DNA of 6,338 bases from CAZIVO01 sp964542765 (lineage in GTDB: Bacteria > Planctomycetota > UBA1135 > UBA2386). The position numbers were made by a program, and so were the translations under genes. The notes below the pieces were generated by a model. The model worked only from the letters and a program-made list of their open reading frames with translations, was not told the DNA's origin and did no database searches. Below are positions 6,268 through 6,338 of the stretch, in pieces (positions within the stretch are counted from its first letter, which is position 1; the number at the start of each line of letters is the position of its first letter). The DNA lies in contig CAZIVO010000154.1 in the NCBI GenBank assembly GCA_964542765.1, positions 1-6,338 of the forward strand, in the 5' to 3' direction.

Positions 6268-6302
6268 CAGCATGCGCCAGCGGCCCGGTCGTGCGCATGC
6301 TG
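6268..6302 (+). terminator. Perfect 10-bp hairpin after the cysteine-rich gene
   Basis: CAGCATGCGC (6268-6277) pairs perfectly with GCGCATGCTG (6293-6302) around a 15-base GC-rich loop. It begins seven bases after the stop codon at 6260, a normal place for a 3' hairpin. No run of T follows, so it may be a non-canonical terminator, a 3' stabiliser or a protein-binding dyad. Its position supports the reality of the gene before it. Confidence 0.45.
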
Positions 6303-6338
6303 AAGTCACCCCTTCGCTCTCACCTCGGCCGCAAGACG

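Noticed and set aside
5993..6298. A 101-codon minus-strand frame opposite the cysteine-rich gene
   Set aside because: It has no signal peptide or motif, while the plus-strand frame has a clean signal peptide, ordered cysteine pairs and a hairpin right after its stop.

Overview
The window looks like chromosomal DNA from a member of the Planctomycetota. This rests on three observations: two exported sulfatases in tandem, one of them fused to a DUF1080 (PF06439) domain; a serine hydrolase ending in a C-terminal module that I recognise from many exported proteins of deep-branching planctomycetes (Saltatorellus/Poly30-type genomes); and the rarity of good Shine-Dalgarno sites, typical of the group. 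The genus is not identifiable. I see no phage, transposon, CRISPR or RNA genes.

Layout. Bases 1-134 are a 3' intergenic stretch with a small hairpin. Bases 135-3901 hold a two-gene operon on the minus strand: a 461-residue sulfatase (2516-3901) is transcribed first, and its stop codon overlaps the GTG start of a 794-residue sulfatase/DUF1080 fusion (135-2519). Bases 3902-4040 form a divergent promoter region with an extended -10 box, a 7-bp dyad and spaced CGTAT repeats. Bases 4041-5375 (plus) encode a secreted beta-lactamase-fold (S12-type) serine hydrolase with the planctomycete C-terminal module. Bases 5376-5849 hold no convincing gene, but begin with a hairpin that can fold in two exclusive ways. 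Bases 5850-6260 (plus) encode a small exported cysteine-rich protein, followed at once by a perfect 10-bp hairpin.

How it works together. Both sulfatases have signal peptides and the CxPxR motif whose cysteine is matured to formylglycine, so they probably remove sulfate from glycans in the periplasm or outside the cell. The fused DUF1080 domain is related to 3-keto-disaccharide hydrolases and may bind or cleave the desulfated sugar. No sulfatase-maturing enzyme is in the window. The serine hydrolase is divergently placed and also exported, but a shared pathway is only inference. The cysteine-rich protein resembles small exported proteins I associate with metal-handling loci, but nothing in the window confirms this. 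The most notable items are the fusion sulfatase, the C-terminal module, the cysteine-rich protein and the regulatory architecture; I do not see strong evidence of a wholly new system.
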